Origin: Nemopilema nomurai
Lineage: Eukaryota > Cnidaria > Scyphozoa > Rhizostomeae > Rhizostomatidae
Direction: 5' to 3'
Length of the DNA: 64,000 bases
Assembly (NCBI GenBank): GCA_003864495.1
Contig: ML133474.1
Coordinates: 908,550 to 972,549, forward strand
The notes below the pieces were generated by a model. The model was not told the origin of the DNA. It did not search any database and saw only the letters and a program-made list of their open reading frames with translations. Below, piece after piece: positions 1 to 11,816 of the stretch (the stretch's first letter is position 1; the number at the start of each line of letters is the position of its first letter). The position numbers and the translations under genes are program-made.

Positions 1-71
1 ATTATGTTAGAACATCAAATGCTAATGATGAATAAAAATTCTTACACAAAAATAATTCACTTTTACTCCAG

Positions 72-3000
72 ATTCGAGTCTATTGAGCATCCAATGTTCA
101 TTGATGCAAGGTGGCAATGGAAGCATACCAGAGGCCGAGAACGAAATCACAGATGACTGTGAGGAAGAACAGACAAAAAAGGAAACTGACAGTTGCGGCC
201 CAAATAGTGCTTGCAATACCTCACATGACTATGATCATGAGCAGAGTGTGACAGAAGGAAGCGAAGCAGTGGTGGAAGTTGCTGTCTCAGATGATTGCGA
301 TCAGGTCAAGGTAGAAGTGGAAGATGAACCAGTGGACGAAAGTGCTACATTTGATGAAGACCAGCACCAAATGACAAAAGAAAACGAAGAGATGGTTGCA
401 GATGCTATCTCAGATGACTGTGACCAGGTTAAGATAGAAGTGGAAGGTCAACCAGAGGACGAGAGTGCTACATTGATAAACCAGCACAAGTGACAAAGAA
501 AACGAAAGGTGGTTGATGATGCTGTCCCAGATGACTATGATCAGGTCAAGATGGAAGTTGAAGATCAACCAGAGGATGAAAGTGCTACCACTCATGAGGA
601 TCAGCAGAAAGTGACAGAAGGAAACGAAGAGATGGTTGATTATGCTGTCTCAGATGACTGTGATCAGGTCAAAAAAGAGGTGGAACATCAACCAGAGGAT
701 GAAAGTGCTACCACTGATGAAGATGAGCACAAAGTGACAGAAGGAAACGAAGAGGTGGTTGAAGATACTGTCTCAGATGACTGTGATCAGGTCAAGATGG
801 AAGTTGAAGATCAACCAGAGGATGAAAGTGATACCACTCATGAGGATCAGCAGAAAGTGACAGAAGGAAACGAAGAGATGGTTGAGATGCTGTCTCAGAT
901 GACTGTGATCAGGTCAAAAGAGGTGGAAGATCAACCAGAGGATGAAAGTGCTACCACTGATGAAGATGAGCACAAAGTGACAGAAGGAAACGAAGAGGTG
1001 GTTGAAGATACAGTCTCAGATGACTGTGATCAGGTCAAGATGGAAGTTGAAGATCAACCAGAGGATGAAAGTGCTACCAATCATAAAGATCAGCAGAAAG
1101 TGACAGAAGGAAACGAAGAGATGGTTGATGATGCTGTCTCAGATGACTGTGATCAGGTCAAAAAAGAGGTGGAAGATCAACCAGATGATGAAAGTGCTAA
1201 CACTGATGAAGATGAGCACAAAGTGACAGAAGGAAACGAAGAGATGGTTGATGATGCTGTCTCAGATGACTGTGATCAGGTCAAGATAGAAGTTGAAGAT
1301 CAACCAGAGGATGAAAGTGCTACCACTGATGAAGATGTGCACAAAGTGACAGAAGGAAACGAAAAGGTGGTTGATGATGCTGTCTCAGATGACTGTGATC
1401 AGGTCAAGATGGAAGTTGAAGATCAACCAGAGGATTTAAGTACTACCACTGATGAAGATCAGCAGAAAGTGACAGAAGGAAACGAAGAGATGGTTGCAGA
1501 TGCTGTCTCAGATGACTGTGACCAGGCCAAGAGAGAAGTGGAAGATGAGCCAGAGGATGAAAGTGCTACCACTCATGAAGATCAGCAGAAAGTGACAGAA
1601 GGAAACGAAGAGATGGTTGCAGATGCTGTATCAGATGAATGTGACCAGGCCAAGATGGAAGTGGAAGATGAGCCAGAGGATGAAAGTGCTACATCTGATG
1701 AAAATGCGCATAAAGTGACAGAAGGAAACGAAGAGGTGGTTGAAGATGCTGTCTCAGGTGACTGTGACGAGATCCAGACAACAGGCGAATGTGACCGAAT
1801 GCCAATGAACGATGATGGAAGCATAGCTGATGATGCTATTGCCACCTCATCTAGATATGACCACGGCCGGATGCCAGAAGATGATAGAAGCATCGTTGAT
1901 GATGCTATTGCTACCTCATTAAGATATGACTCTGGTCAGATGGCAAAAGATGATGAAAGCATAGCTGACAATGCCATTGAAACCTCATCCAGATATGACA
2001 CTGGCCAGATGCCAGAAGATGTTAGAAGCATAGCTGATGATGCTATTGCCACCTCATCCAATTATGACCCTGACCAGATGTTAGACGATGATGGAAGCAT
2101 AGTTGATGATGCTATTGCCACCTCATCTAGATATGACCCTGACCAGATGTTAGACGATGATGGAAGCATAGTTGATGATGCTATTGCCACCTCGTCGAAA
2201 TATGACTTGAGGCAGGATGTAAATTGCAATGGCAACCTATTAGACCATTGCACTGCTGTCTCATCTAGGTACGACTATATGGCAACTGCCTCCAACATCA
2301 AAGACGACAATGATAACATTCCCTTGTCTGAGTATGACATTAGAACATTTTCTGAGGGATACGGATCGTTGCAGCTGAGCCAGGCGGCAATCTTTGACTG
2401 CTCACGTGACTCTGGAATTGGAATAAAGGCCTCTAGCGGACAAATGAGCAATTGCAACAAAGGTGAACTATCTTCGAGCATCCAGAAATCCTTTGCTTCT
2501 ACCACAGGCCTTCTCAAAGGTTAGCAAGACATTTTCAAGGCTTTCTTCTAGCCTTAATATATCGAGATCTATGAAGATACATTGATCAGAATTTGTTAAA
2601 ATATAACACTTTTTTGTCTGTAGCTATTTCAAAAATCTTGATGCAGTTGAATTGAATTGGACTTGCCTGGAAAATCGCAATTTGACAAACAAATAATAAT
2701 ATTAATAAAATAAAAGACACCTGAATAATTTTACACCTGTGATGAGCAACCATGCATCTTAGAAAACACTTTTCTCCAGTCTTATTTTCAGAATCCACTG
2801 TACTTAACTCATCATCTCAGGTTATCTTTGTTAACAATGAAGTTCTTTTCGACTGAAGCATATACAGTTAGGATATCTTGAGCTAGTATTACCTATATAT
2901 CCAGGATACCATTAAAAGGATCCGCATATAATTTTCATATGGTCAAAGTGCATCATGCTCATAATTTACACGGTTCCATTTGCAGAACAGTTGCTCGCGA

Positions 3001-4583
3001 GTAAATGTCGCAAAATGAACGTGTTCGAAGAAAGATGCACCACGGCTGGAACCCAAACAGAAGCAACAACATCTTTCACGTTTGACGAACTCACTGTCTT
3101 CCATGATGCACTTGAAAGGTTAAGAGCCTGTTACGGAGACATCAGTCTGCTGCGAACCGAGATGGACGCTTTTGTTACTTATTTGGAATCGAAATGCCAA
3201 CGAACAGGCGATGCTACCAAAGCAGCAGCCAAGCAGCTCGAAGAGAAGAACCACGTGGTCATAGAAAACAAAAGATTGGTTAAACTGAACGATGAGATGC
3301 AGAAGACAGCTGAAGATTTTAGCAAGCAACTGGAACAAGTTATTGAAAAGAACAGGGAAATGAAAGGATACGTATTCTCCTTAGAAAAACAGTCCGAGCT
3401 TTTGGACGAAGACCTAGAGCAGTTACGCAATCAGACAAAGGTGGATGAAGAAAAAAAGGTTTTTAGTAAACCTCCAAAAGAAATCAATCCAAATTTCAAA
3501 AACTCCAACATTGATTCAAAAGCTTGTGGCAATGAGGTAGAAAACTGGATGGAACTTGCAAGAAAGACGTTGAAAGAAAATGAGAAACTGCGATTGCAAG
3601 TTGATTCGTTGGAGACGGAGAGGAAAGAGAATAACATCATACTTGGGCTTCTTGAAAAGGAAAATGAGAATCTTTTACAGAAGACACTCCATGACAGAAA
3701 GCAAGAAGAACTGATTAAAGAGTTTAAACACGAACTTCACATGGTTGAGCAAGGTCTTAGAGACCACGAGGAAGAAGAGAAGAGACTCAACCGAACGATA
3801 CTGGACCTAAAGGAGAAACTTAGAACTGAACAAGCCAGGTATCAAGAGACCCAGGTGAAAAACAGCAAATTGAAGTCAGAAATATCTGAGAATCACCAAA
3901 GGATTGACGAGCTTGAAGACCAATGCATGCTGATCGAGCAACTGTCCATGGAACAACAAGGGACAATTTCGTCCTTAAATTTGAAGAAAGCGGATCTTTC
4001 TATTGAAAATGAGAACTTGAAATTTCGTCTCCAAAGCATTGTGGAAACGGATGAGAAGAATGAATCCTTGAACAAGGAACTTCAAAAGGCGAGAAGAAAC
4101 TTCGAAATCGTTGAAGGCTTTTACACAGTGGCACAAGCGGATGCAGTAAAATATCGTGAAAAGTATGATGAAGCATGGTATGAGCTAGAGAACTCATCTG
4201 CCAAAGTCGACTTGCTTTCTGAAGAGAAAAGTAGGCTAATGGTAGACTACACAAGACTGGAAATTAATATGAATACAATGAAATTGGAGTATGAAGAGAG
4301 ATTAAGTCGTGCTGAGAACACAATCAAGGCCCTCCAATTCAAAATGGTATGTTGAATTAGATCTAATTATATCGACAGTTTAATTTGGTTTTTAGTATCA
4401 TCTAATGTAATAATCAATCAACTGAAAGTTTCTGACTTATCTTATAGGCAAACTTGAGTTTATAAGAGAGGCTTAGAGAGTGGAATAACTGGAAGGTTCT
4501 TTTTTTAGAAATGCGGCTCGGAAGACGATAACAGTTTGAAGGGGAAAAGAGATTGTGAAGGTCCTCGAACAAATTTGGACTAA
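72..4583 (+). CDS. Acidic tandem-repeat / coiled-coil protein (function unknown, probably 5' partial)
   Basis: I do not recognise this gene. The model joins 72-2519, 2986-4346 and 4509-4583. A pyrimidine-rich acceptor ends at 71, so the first visible exon may be internal; the first in-frame ATG is at 104. Exon one encodes a very acidic, low-complexity region made of 41-residue and then 23-residue repeats. A donor at 2520 (AAAG/GTTAGC) joins in phase 1 to an acceptor at 2985 (ccatttgcag). This keeps the frame into a roughly 450-residue coiled-coil segment rich in Glu, Lys and Leu. A phase-0 donor at 4347 (ATG/GTATGT) leads to a last exon of 24 codons ending in TAA. The total is about 1,293 residues. 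An in-frame TGA at 491-493 interrupts the repeats and lies in a cluster of small deletions. Alternatively there are two genes, one ending at TAG 2522 and one starting at ATG 2955 or 3015. The exon structure is inferred by eye. Confidence 0.55.
248..1790 (+). repeat. 123-bp coding tandem repeat, about 13 units (41 residues each)
   Basis: The start of each unit (GTGACAGAAGGAAACGAAGA or a close variant) recurs at about 248, 371, 490, 611, 734, 857, 977, 1100, 1223, 1346, 1469, 1592 and 1715. The spacing is 123 bases except where small deletions fall. Each unit encodes VTEGNEE, then a core AVSDDCDQVK, then VEDQPEDESAT, then a DED-rich end. One cysteine per unit is almost invariant in an otherwise acidic, disordered-looking sequence. 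The high identity between units suggests recent expansion or ongoing homogenisation. Confidence 0.93.
1805..2215 (+). repeat. 69-bp coding tandem repeat, about 6 units (23 residues each)
   Basis: A second repeat family follows the 123-bp array directly in the same exon and frame. Units recur every 69 bases (for example at 1811, 1880 and 1949). They encode variants of GSIVDDAIATSSRYDPDQM followed by an acidic stretch. The last two full units, at about 2070-2190, are almost identical at the DNA level. The two arrays share acidity but no clear sequence relationship. Confidence 0.88.
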
Positions 4584-5954
4584 GAAGAAAGAAAGAAGGA
4601 CACTTTGAAGATGTATAAACAATCATTTTGGATATTGAATTAAAATCTGTAATATACCATAATTGTAGTTAATTATCTTTTTATGGTCTTTATGTAAGGA
4701 AGCAGTGTAGCGAAGTTTTTACGGTGGCAATGCATTTTTCACGGTAATGAAAATCATGAACTGAACAAACCTCGGAATCGACGACTTAATTTCAGCGTAC
4801 AAACAATACTTTCAATAGGTGATGGGTGGAAAAAAATCACACTGTCATTGCAATCCGATAATTTTTTCCTGTGCTGTCGTACCATGAACCAGTTATCGCA
4901 ATTATTACAATCAATTATAGATTCTATCACATATATCCTCTTTTAAGAGATAAGGCAAAAAACTATCTTCTGAAATGGTGATCAAGCACATGCAGAAAAT
5001 TCTAGAAGGCTATGATTATTTTCATGATTACTTATATCGATGGTACATTTCACAACATCACATCACAAGGTATTATTTAGGGTATGTTGTCAATTTGTTT
5101 GTTGGACTCAACGTATAAGGCTACTAAAATGTTTTGAAACAGGCTAAATAAACAGGCAGCTAGTATTGCATTTATTCACTAGGGTACAACTGCTACTCCA
5201 CTACAAAGGATCCCATTGCCAAAAAGAACTGGAGAAATTCAATTCACTTCAAGGTCATTGGCCTATTCTATGAATCCAATCTTACTTACAGAGGAAATCA
5301 AAGCAGATTCAGGGCCAATTACTAGATGCACATTCTCTATAGAAATTTACAAATCACAATCTATAGAAACTTTCACCAGCCCAGGACTCCAATCTCCAAT
5401 ATCCTTTGCAGCAACTTTGGTTAATATAGAAGTATTTTTTCAATTTGCTGAGATAAATACTTTATCAAGATGCCATAAATAATAATCAATTTTGATTTGT
5501 ACATTTTATATCAAATAGGGTCTGCATATGCACATATGAAAACTATTCTTTGTATCCTTTAATATACAGATGATCTGAAAAATATAAGCCTCTGTTTGCT
5601 TATAACCAATAACACTTTATCAAGATCAGCTGAAAATGAAACTAGCATGATGGTGGCTTGGAATAGAAATAAATACATATTAGCTAATATCTGAAACTAG
5701 ACATTCTCTATATGTATCATAGCATAACAAGATTTCATCTAACATTCAGCAAACGAGTAGGAATTGTAGCAAAACATTCATTTTGATCCTCAATAAAATG
5801 TTATGCTACTTGAAAAGATTATCTTCAAAAGTTTTTGGTAGACACTTCCTGCTGTATGCATGTTGGTGTTGGTGTGCCGCTTTACAAATTGTGACTTGGC
5901 TTTGGTGAATCACCCTGGCTTATAATTGCATTTTAAACCCATACACAGTATGTG
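4584..5954. other. Convergent intergenic region, no gene seen
   Basis: This interval separates the 3' end of the plus-strand repeat gene from the 3' end of the minus-strand DOK-like gene. It is AT-rich and has no ORF with recognisable protein character. Possible minus-strand polyadenylation signals for the DOK gene are TTTAAT at 5558-5563 (ATTAAA on the minus strand) and TTTATT at 5171-5176 (AATAAA on the minus strand). Confidence 0.5.
4639..4644 (+). terminator. Candidate polyadenylation signal (ATTAAA)
   Basis: ATTAAA lies 56 bases after the TAA that ends the proposed last exon of the repeat/coiled-coil gene. The position supports that terminal exon but is not proof. Confidence 0.4.
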
Positions 5955-8346
5955 CTACTCATCAGGAACTGGAGGAAGTGGACGAAGAATGCAGTTATCA
6001 TTGTCACTGTCATCAGCTGACAAGCTTTTCCTGGAATCAAGTGCTAGCTGGTGTGCATAGCCCTGTACTAACTGGTTGATTCTTTCACCATCTTTTGTCT
6101 TGAAGACAAACATACCTTCACCTGTGTCACAGCGTCTATAGCAATAAAGATGGAGAATATTCTAGTGCCACCAAATTTGAATCACAGTTTGAGTTACATT
6201 ATGATTTATAGCCCAAAGGGAAACCTACCCAGTTATATGCAAATATTGAGAAAAATGGAATGTTTATAGAATTTATGAATACTGAAGCGTCAAAACGTTG
6301 GAATTCAGTACGGAGAACCACAGCTCACATTGACAAACTTTGAAATTTCATGGAATAGCAGACAATTCTACACACTTCAAGTACAACACTTTTTCTACTT
6401 AAAATATTTTTCCATCCAACACTTTTTAATTGTAAAATTGTTTGAAAATGAACAAAGCTCAAAACTAAATAGTCATTTGACAAATAAAAAGAGCTTGAAG
6501 CATGTAAAATTCTAGGTTCTGCTGGTCCATACAATTTCAAAGGTAAGAATGAGTCCAACAAATAATTTGCTAAGTTAAAATGTTTTTAATTTACATGATA
6601 TGACTTCTTTTAGGTGGATGTCTCTCTTCGCATATATTTTCAGTTCTTAACATATTAAACAAGCTAATTATAGTTGATAAACTGATGGATCAATCCTGAT
6701 GCCTGCAAACTTAGTACAAACCCTACAGATGAAAAATATAGCCTGCTGTTCTTTAGGCCATAAAGTAATTATGTGCATAACTGGGACAAAAAATGGGCCA
6801 ATAAAGTTAATTGGTTATGACTTTCCAGGAGTACCTCTCAAATACACAAGAGTCAGAACAAACACACAAGAAGGGCTTTAAAAATGGAAACAATTCCAGT
6901 GGCATTGTTAAAAATAACATAGAACATGAAAAGCATTCTTATACCTTCCAGCTTCAAAAGTGAACCTTGTGACATCAAAGCCAAATCTACGTAATGATGG
7001 TATTGGCCATGAAACAAGCTGTACATTTGAGCACTTCACATCAAAAAGTATAATTTCCTCTCCTGTTACTTCAAGATCAAAGTCACCGGCTATGCTCAGT
7101 TTTGCTGATGGTTGGAGGTGAACTGAGAACAGATCTGAAATGAGAAAAGCTATTACAGATGGCAAGATGATAAAGATGACAAGGGCTGGAGGGGCTAAAG
7201 TGCTTTGAGAAAAATGTATTAGTATAACAAAAATGTGGAGAGATGGAATTACATGAGCTGGGCAAAGGAATGAATATAACTTAGTAGCTCAAGATTGAAA
7301 TTGAAAACATTTTTAGGATTAAAAATCAAGTTGGACTGATCAAGTGCTGTAAGTGAATTACAATATTATGCAAAAGCCAGATTATCATTATTAAAGTTGG
7401 TTTAGTCTTATTCTTTAATTGGAAGTTATCCAATCAGGTCAAAATCATCATGCTTATTATGCACACATTTCTAAGTTTCATCCACCTCAACACTATTGAT
7501 TTCTTGCATACCACAAATCCAATTCAACTAGAAACCGTTCATCTTTTGTCATGCATGTCAAAAGACAATACACATAAAAATCTTTCATGCTGATTCTATG
7601 AAAACTAACAAACAAAAACTTCAATTGGGTCCTGCAGCAGAAAACTTCAAAAAATTTTTCTATCAAGTTTTGGCAAGTATTTATGTAACTTACTATATTA
7701 TGAAATAGTGGGAAATTAGCTAAAATATAGTTATGTATTAATTACAAGCAAAATTTCCAGAGACACTATCAAGATATAATGAGAGCCTACATCAATGGGA
7801 AACATACCTCTTTTTGCTACTTCATTATTAGTTTTTTCTACTGCAAGTGGACATTTCTGCTCATTCTCAGTACTTTTTACTTTCCCCAGTGTCTTTCCAA
7901 GAACTGATCCGAAGCAAATCACGTTCAACTGCTCACACCATCGATTCATCTCTGCCTCTGATGCAAACATTAACTTCTCAGTACTTTTATCTTTGAACTC
8001 CAATGCCAAGACATGCTTACTATCAGACAAATGTTTACTTTTGATATTATCAATACCGTTTAAAAGAATGGTCTCTTTTTCTCGGTGTTTAGGGTCCTTT
8101 TCACTTTTGAACATGAAAATCGCTTTGTCCACTTGTCCTGTCTCATCTTTCAAAACCATCCATCTTCTCTTCCATTTCTAAGAATTGAATACATGATGGA
8201 CTTACAATTATGCATAAAATCGAACAAAAACTAAGAGTAAAAGTAAGAGGTGACGATATCGAAAGTTGAAGTACTAATAAGGGGCAAAAATTTACCATGA
8301 AAACTGTTCTTGATTCAATTTTGGCATATCCTTGCATCGTATTCAT
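5955..8346 (-). CDS. DOK-like docking protein (PH + IRS-type PTB)
   Basis: Four exons (8296-8346, 7808-8177, 6945-7134, 5955-6135) join with phases 0, 1 and 2 into a 263-residue protein. Exons 1-2 encode a PH domain (about residues 5-108) with the usual KWKRRWMVL start and a Trp in the C-terminal helix (NRWCEQL). Exons 3-4 encode an IRS-type PTB domain (about 142-238) with the family signatures SWPIPSLRRFG and FEAGRRCDTGEGMFVF. DOK proteins bind phosphotyrosine NPXY motifs of activated receptors at the membrane and recruit signalling partners. The usual long tyrosine-rich tail is absent: about 25 residues follow the PTB domain, ending in RPLPPVPDE. I chose the first ATG of exon 1 (8344-8346); a second lies 9 bases downstream. 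The subfamily is not assigned. Confidence 0.9.
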
Positions 8347-10056
8347 AGCTTTTGAAAACCGGGAGTCCAATTTAACCACGTTCTTTTTACAAAAGACGAT
8401 ATCTTCGCCGCGAATCCATAACTCCAGCCACTAAAGATATATCCACAGCCACTTCTAGATTCATTCACGACTGATGATGACCAAACTGCTCAAAATGAAA
8501 AGTCGTTTGTAGTTGTCGGTCTATCGAATCACTTTTTCGGAGGTAAGATACTTGATTCTGAAGATCGAGTTTACATCCTACTCAAACACAATCTCCAACA
8601 CTCCAGCATCAACGTGCAGCAAACGACTGATCTTTAATCCAACCCCAAAGAATTTCTCCACCTTCGGCCACAACAATGTGCAGCAGCAGCAACAGCCTAC
8701 TACAACAACAACTGTTTACATTCCTCTCTCCATGCTTCACAAATAGTGACTTTAGACTTAGACGAACAAATTTCTATTTCAAAACGAACTTCTCCCCGCA
8801 ACTGGGTCACCGCATTTTATTCAACCTTGAAGGGACAGGTCAGCAACAATCTTCGAGGCTGTTTTGACACGAAGATGTCTGTTTATTAAACCGGGGACCT
8901 GTTGTATTCTGTCAGTGAATCTGATAAAGTCACGCGCGTGGAAATTAAAAATGCATTTGTATAAACGAAACAGTAATTGAAACTTGCAAGACTCGAGTGT
9001 ATTGAGCACTATCATCCTTTCAATGGAGTCCACAGGTCACCTGAACTTTACCAAACTCTTTGATAGGACATGATATTAATGTTAAACAAATTTAAGTCAC
9101 TATATAAGTTAGATTCATTAGTAAGTGCTCAATGCAAGTCTCGAGTCCTAGAATCAAAATAGTTAAGAGGCAAGGCCTAGATGCAAGAAAACACAAGCAT
9201 GTGATTCTTAAATTCTACCCCACTCCACTATCAGCTCAATCAAACTAACTTCTATAGACAATTTTAGCCAACATGTACTGGGAAAGGTCTGGAATGAGAC
9301 AGAGAAGCCAAAGTTTAGCTAATATCAATTGAGATTGGAGCTGTTTCTATGACCTGAGTGCTGAGAATATGCAGGCTCTGAGAAAAGCTATGAATAGTAG
9401 GCTACAATGCTTCTAAATCATCTCTGTACATTTGCTGGATTGCTGGATTGTTCAAGTGTAAACAATGATGGTGCTCTTTAAAAACAAGTTTGTTTAGGGA
9501 GGAAGAGGAAAAATCCTTTAAGAAGAATGCAAATGAGGGTGTATTTATATGGCAATTTTCTGTCTTCAGCATAATATTCTCAACTGATAACTTATCCATG
9601 ATTTGGAATATATATTGGTAGGCTTGCAAGAACTCACTTAAAAAAGAAAGATCAAGTGATATTTGAATTTGAAGAAAGATATAGATGGTCATTTGAGTTA
9701 AATTTTGTGAATATACATGTGGAACAGTTGATAAACATTAAAAATAGGGTATTCGAGTAAATTTTTTTAAACTAGCCACTTTTATTTTTTTTGTCAATAA
9801 ATCCTATTGAACAAAATCATGAAAAATATTGATCAGGTGTATACGAATTATTCAAACAATTAGCATTCTTATTTGACAACATTGTGGTGAATGCAGTGCT
9901 TGTGATCAAACTAACTAGTATGATATTAAAATTAAAAAACAAACCCCAGAGTTTTAATCAACTCACCCTTCATATCTATGCATTAGTACTGTGACTGTGT
10001 GTATTTGAACAATTAAAAATAGTGCCATGTCAATGATTTTCTTGATGAATCTATCT
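8347..10056. other. Intergenic region between DOK-like and NDH-2 genes
   Basis: This should hold the promoter and 5' UTR of the DOK-like gene (right of 8346) and the 3' UTR of the NDH-2 gene (left of 10057). I see no convincing gene. A short CAG/CAA-rich run (about 8680-8712) is simple sequence. TTTATT at 9781-9786 is an AATAAA on the minus strand, 270 bases past the NDH-2 stop. Confidence 0.45.
9781..9786 (-). terminator. Candidate polyadenylation signal of the NDH-2 gene (AATAAA)
   Basis: AATAAA on the minus strand, about 270 bases downstream of the NDH-2 stop codon. Confidence 0.4.
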
Positions 10057-11816
10057 TCAAAATCTTGATATATCTCTGCCAAACATAAATGTTCTAGACC
10101 AATCAAATGGGACTTGCATCCTGAGTCTCCAGTTACCGAGCCTGGTAAGATAAGCTGATCTCCATAGAAACCAGGTCTTCAAGCCTGTTAATTTTCCACC
10201 TTTAAAAGGAAGATCTGCTAATGCATCATAGTCTCCAATATAGGCAAGCATACCGAAACTTCTCAAGGAGAAAGGCTTTAGTTCACCAACATCTTTATTA
10301 GGATAGCATTCCAAAGCTTTTGCAAGGTAACTTCCTTGGCGTTCAGCAACCTGTGCTGTGCAGGGCAGAGGACCCGATTCAATGTATGAGCAGTCACCAA
10401 TAGCAAAAACATTCCCCTTCTCTACACCTTTGACTTGCAAAAAGTTGTTCACAAGAAGTTGCTCTGCTTTGCTTTTTGGATAAGGTAGTGAATCTGCAAT
10501 GAGTAAAAATAAACAATATACCATCTAAATAATATGATAAGTTATAAGTAGAAAAATGCTTTACATCTTTTTGAAAGCTTCACAGCAAGTTTGAAAGGAC
10601 ATGCTATTCAATAACAGGTACAAATTACAACCTTGTATTAAGTTGCTAATAATAAATTTTCATTAAACAGAAAGTTCAGTTCACAAGGAGGCTAGTCTAA
10701 AATATTCCTATAGAAAATTTTTTCGATAGAAGAGGGTTCAAAATGCCTTCAAAAAGTAAAAAGTTTGCTAATCACTTCAAAGGATATAAGTGTTAGCAGA
10801 AGGGGATGCCACCTATTTTTCTGTGCCAAAATGAAATATGATAAACTGTTTTGTGTGATCAATTAGTCAATGTTCTGAAAGGAACCCCTTGGTGGCACCA
10901 AATAAAAAAGCTAGTAAGCATTGCTTTCCAGTGAGATTCTCACCAATGAGTGGTCTTGGTGCCAGCCCAGTCGACCATAGAACCATTCCACATGGCATAA
11001 TGGTTCCATCTTCAAGCACAACATGGTCAGGGGCAACTTTAACAACTCTCGATTTAACAAGCTCAAAATGTTTTCTTTGCTTAAACTTTTTCTCCGCAAA
11101 ACTTCGAAGCTTTCTGTCAAATGAAGGCAGGATCTCATTTGCTTCAATCAACGTCACTTTGACCACTTCCTTTTCTTGGGAAAACAAACGTGTAACATCT
11201 TCCGTGATGAAATCATAGAGCTCTGCGCCAAATTCAATTCCAGTGGGCCCCCACCAACAATAACAAAATGTAGCAGTCTTTTTCTTTCTTCGTCAGATAC
11301 GTCAAGGTAAAGGCTTTCCTCGAAATTTGCAATTATTCTATTTCTGACAGCTCTTGCATCTGCAATCTCTTTAAGAAAGAATGCATTCTCTGATACCCCA
11401 GGAATCCCGAAAGTATTACTCAGAGCACCGACCCCTATCACAAGCAAATCATATTCCAGGTCATAGCTATGGTCACCGATGTCCGTTTTGCAAGTCAATT
11501 TGTTGTTGTCTGCATCGAGGTGGGTTGCTCTTGCCAACTGGAAATGACTGTCCTCTCGAAACCCAGTATTACGAACGGGTTCAATGATGCTTCTAAACTC
11601 CAAAGTACCCACAGTTGTACTATTCAAAAGTGGGGTGAACAGAAAATGATTTCGGGGACTGACTACAACAACGTCAAACTTCTTCTTGTCGACACTCTTC
11701 AAAACACTGTATGAGCCCCAACCAGTGCCGAGTAAAACTAGTCTTTTCCTGCGAAAATTGATGGTCGAGGTGGAAAAGGCTCGGCTGATTCGACTTATTC
11801 CGTGATTATGATGCAT
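10057..11816 (-). CDS. NDH2: Type II (alternative) NADH dehydrogenase, mitochondrial, with a one-base frameshift
   Basis: NDH-2 is a single-subunit flavoenzyme that oxidises NADH and reduces quinone without pumping protons. The exons are 10944-11816 and 10057-10493, joined in phase 1 (donor G/GTGAG, acceptor ttgcag). The protein would be 436 residues. The N-terminus (MHHNHGISRISRAFSTST) looks like a mitochondrial presequence. The FAD-binding motif LLGTGWGS is at residues 28-35, and the second Rossmann motif VIVGGGP is at about 185-191. The C-terminal family block AIGDCSY...PLPCTAQVAERQGSYLA is in exon 2. A base is missing in the run of five C at 11248-11252 (G on the coding strand). The reading frame after GGGP therefore shifts, and the expected TGIEFGAELYDF is found one frame over. 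All other parts are intact, so I favour a sequencing error over a pseudogene. Confidence 0.88.

Noticed and set aside
1582..2517. Minus-strand open frames opposite the acidic repeats
   Set aside because: They result from the repeat periodicity being a multiple of three, which leaves the antisense frame open by chance.
5216..5482. Open frame of 88 codons on the plus strand
   Set aside because: It has no ATG start, no recognisable family and no flanking splice sites, and it lies in a convergent AT-rich interval.
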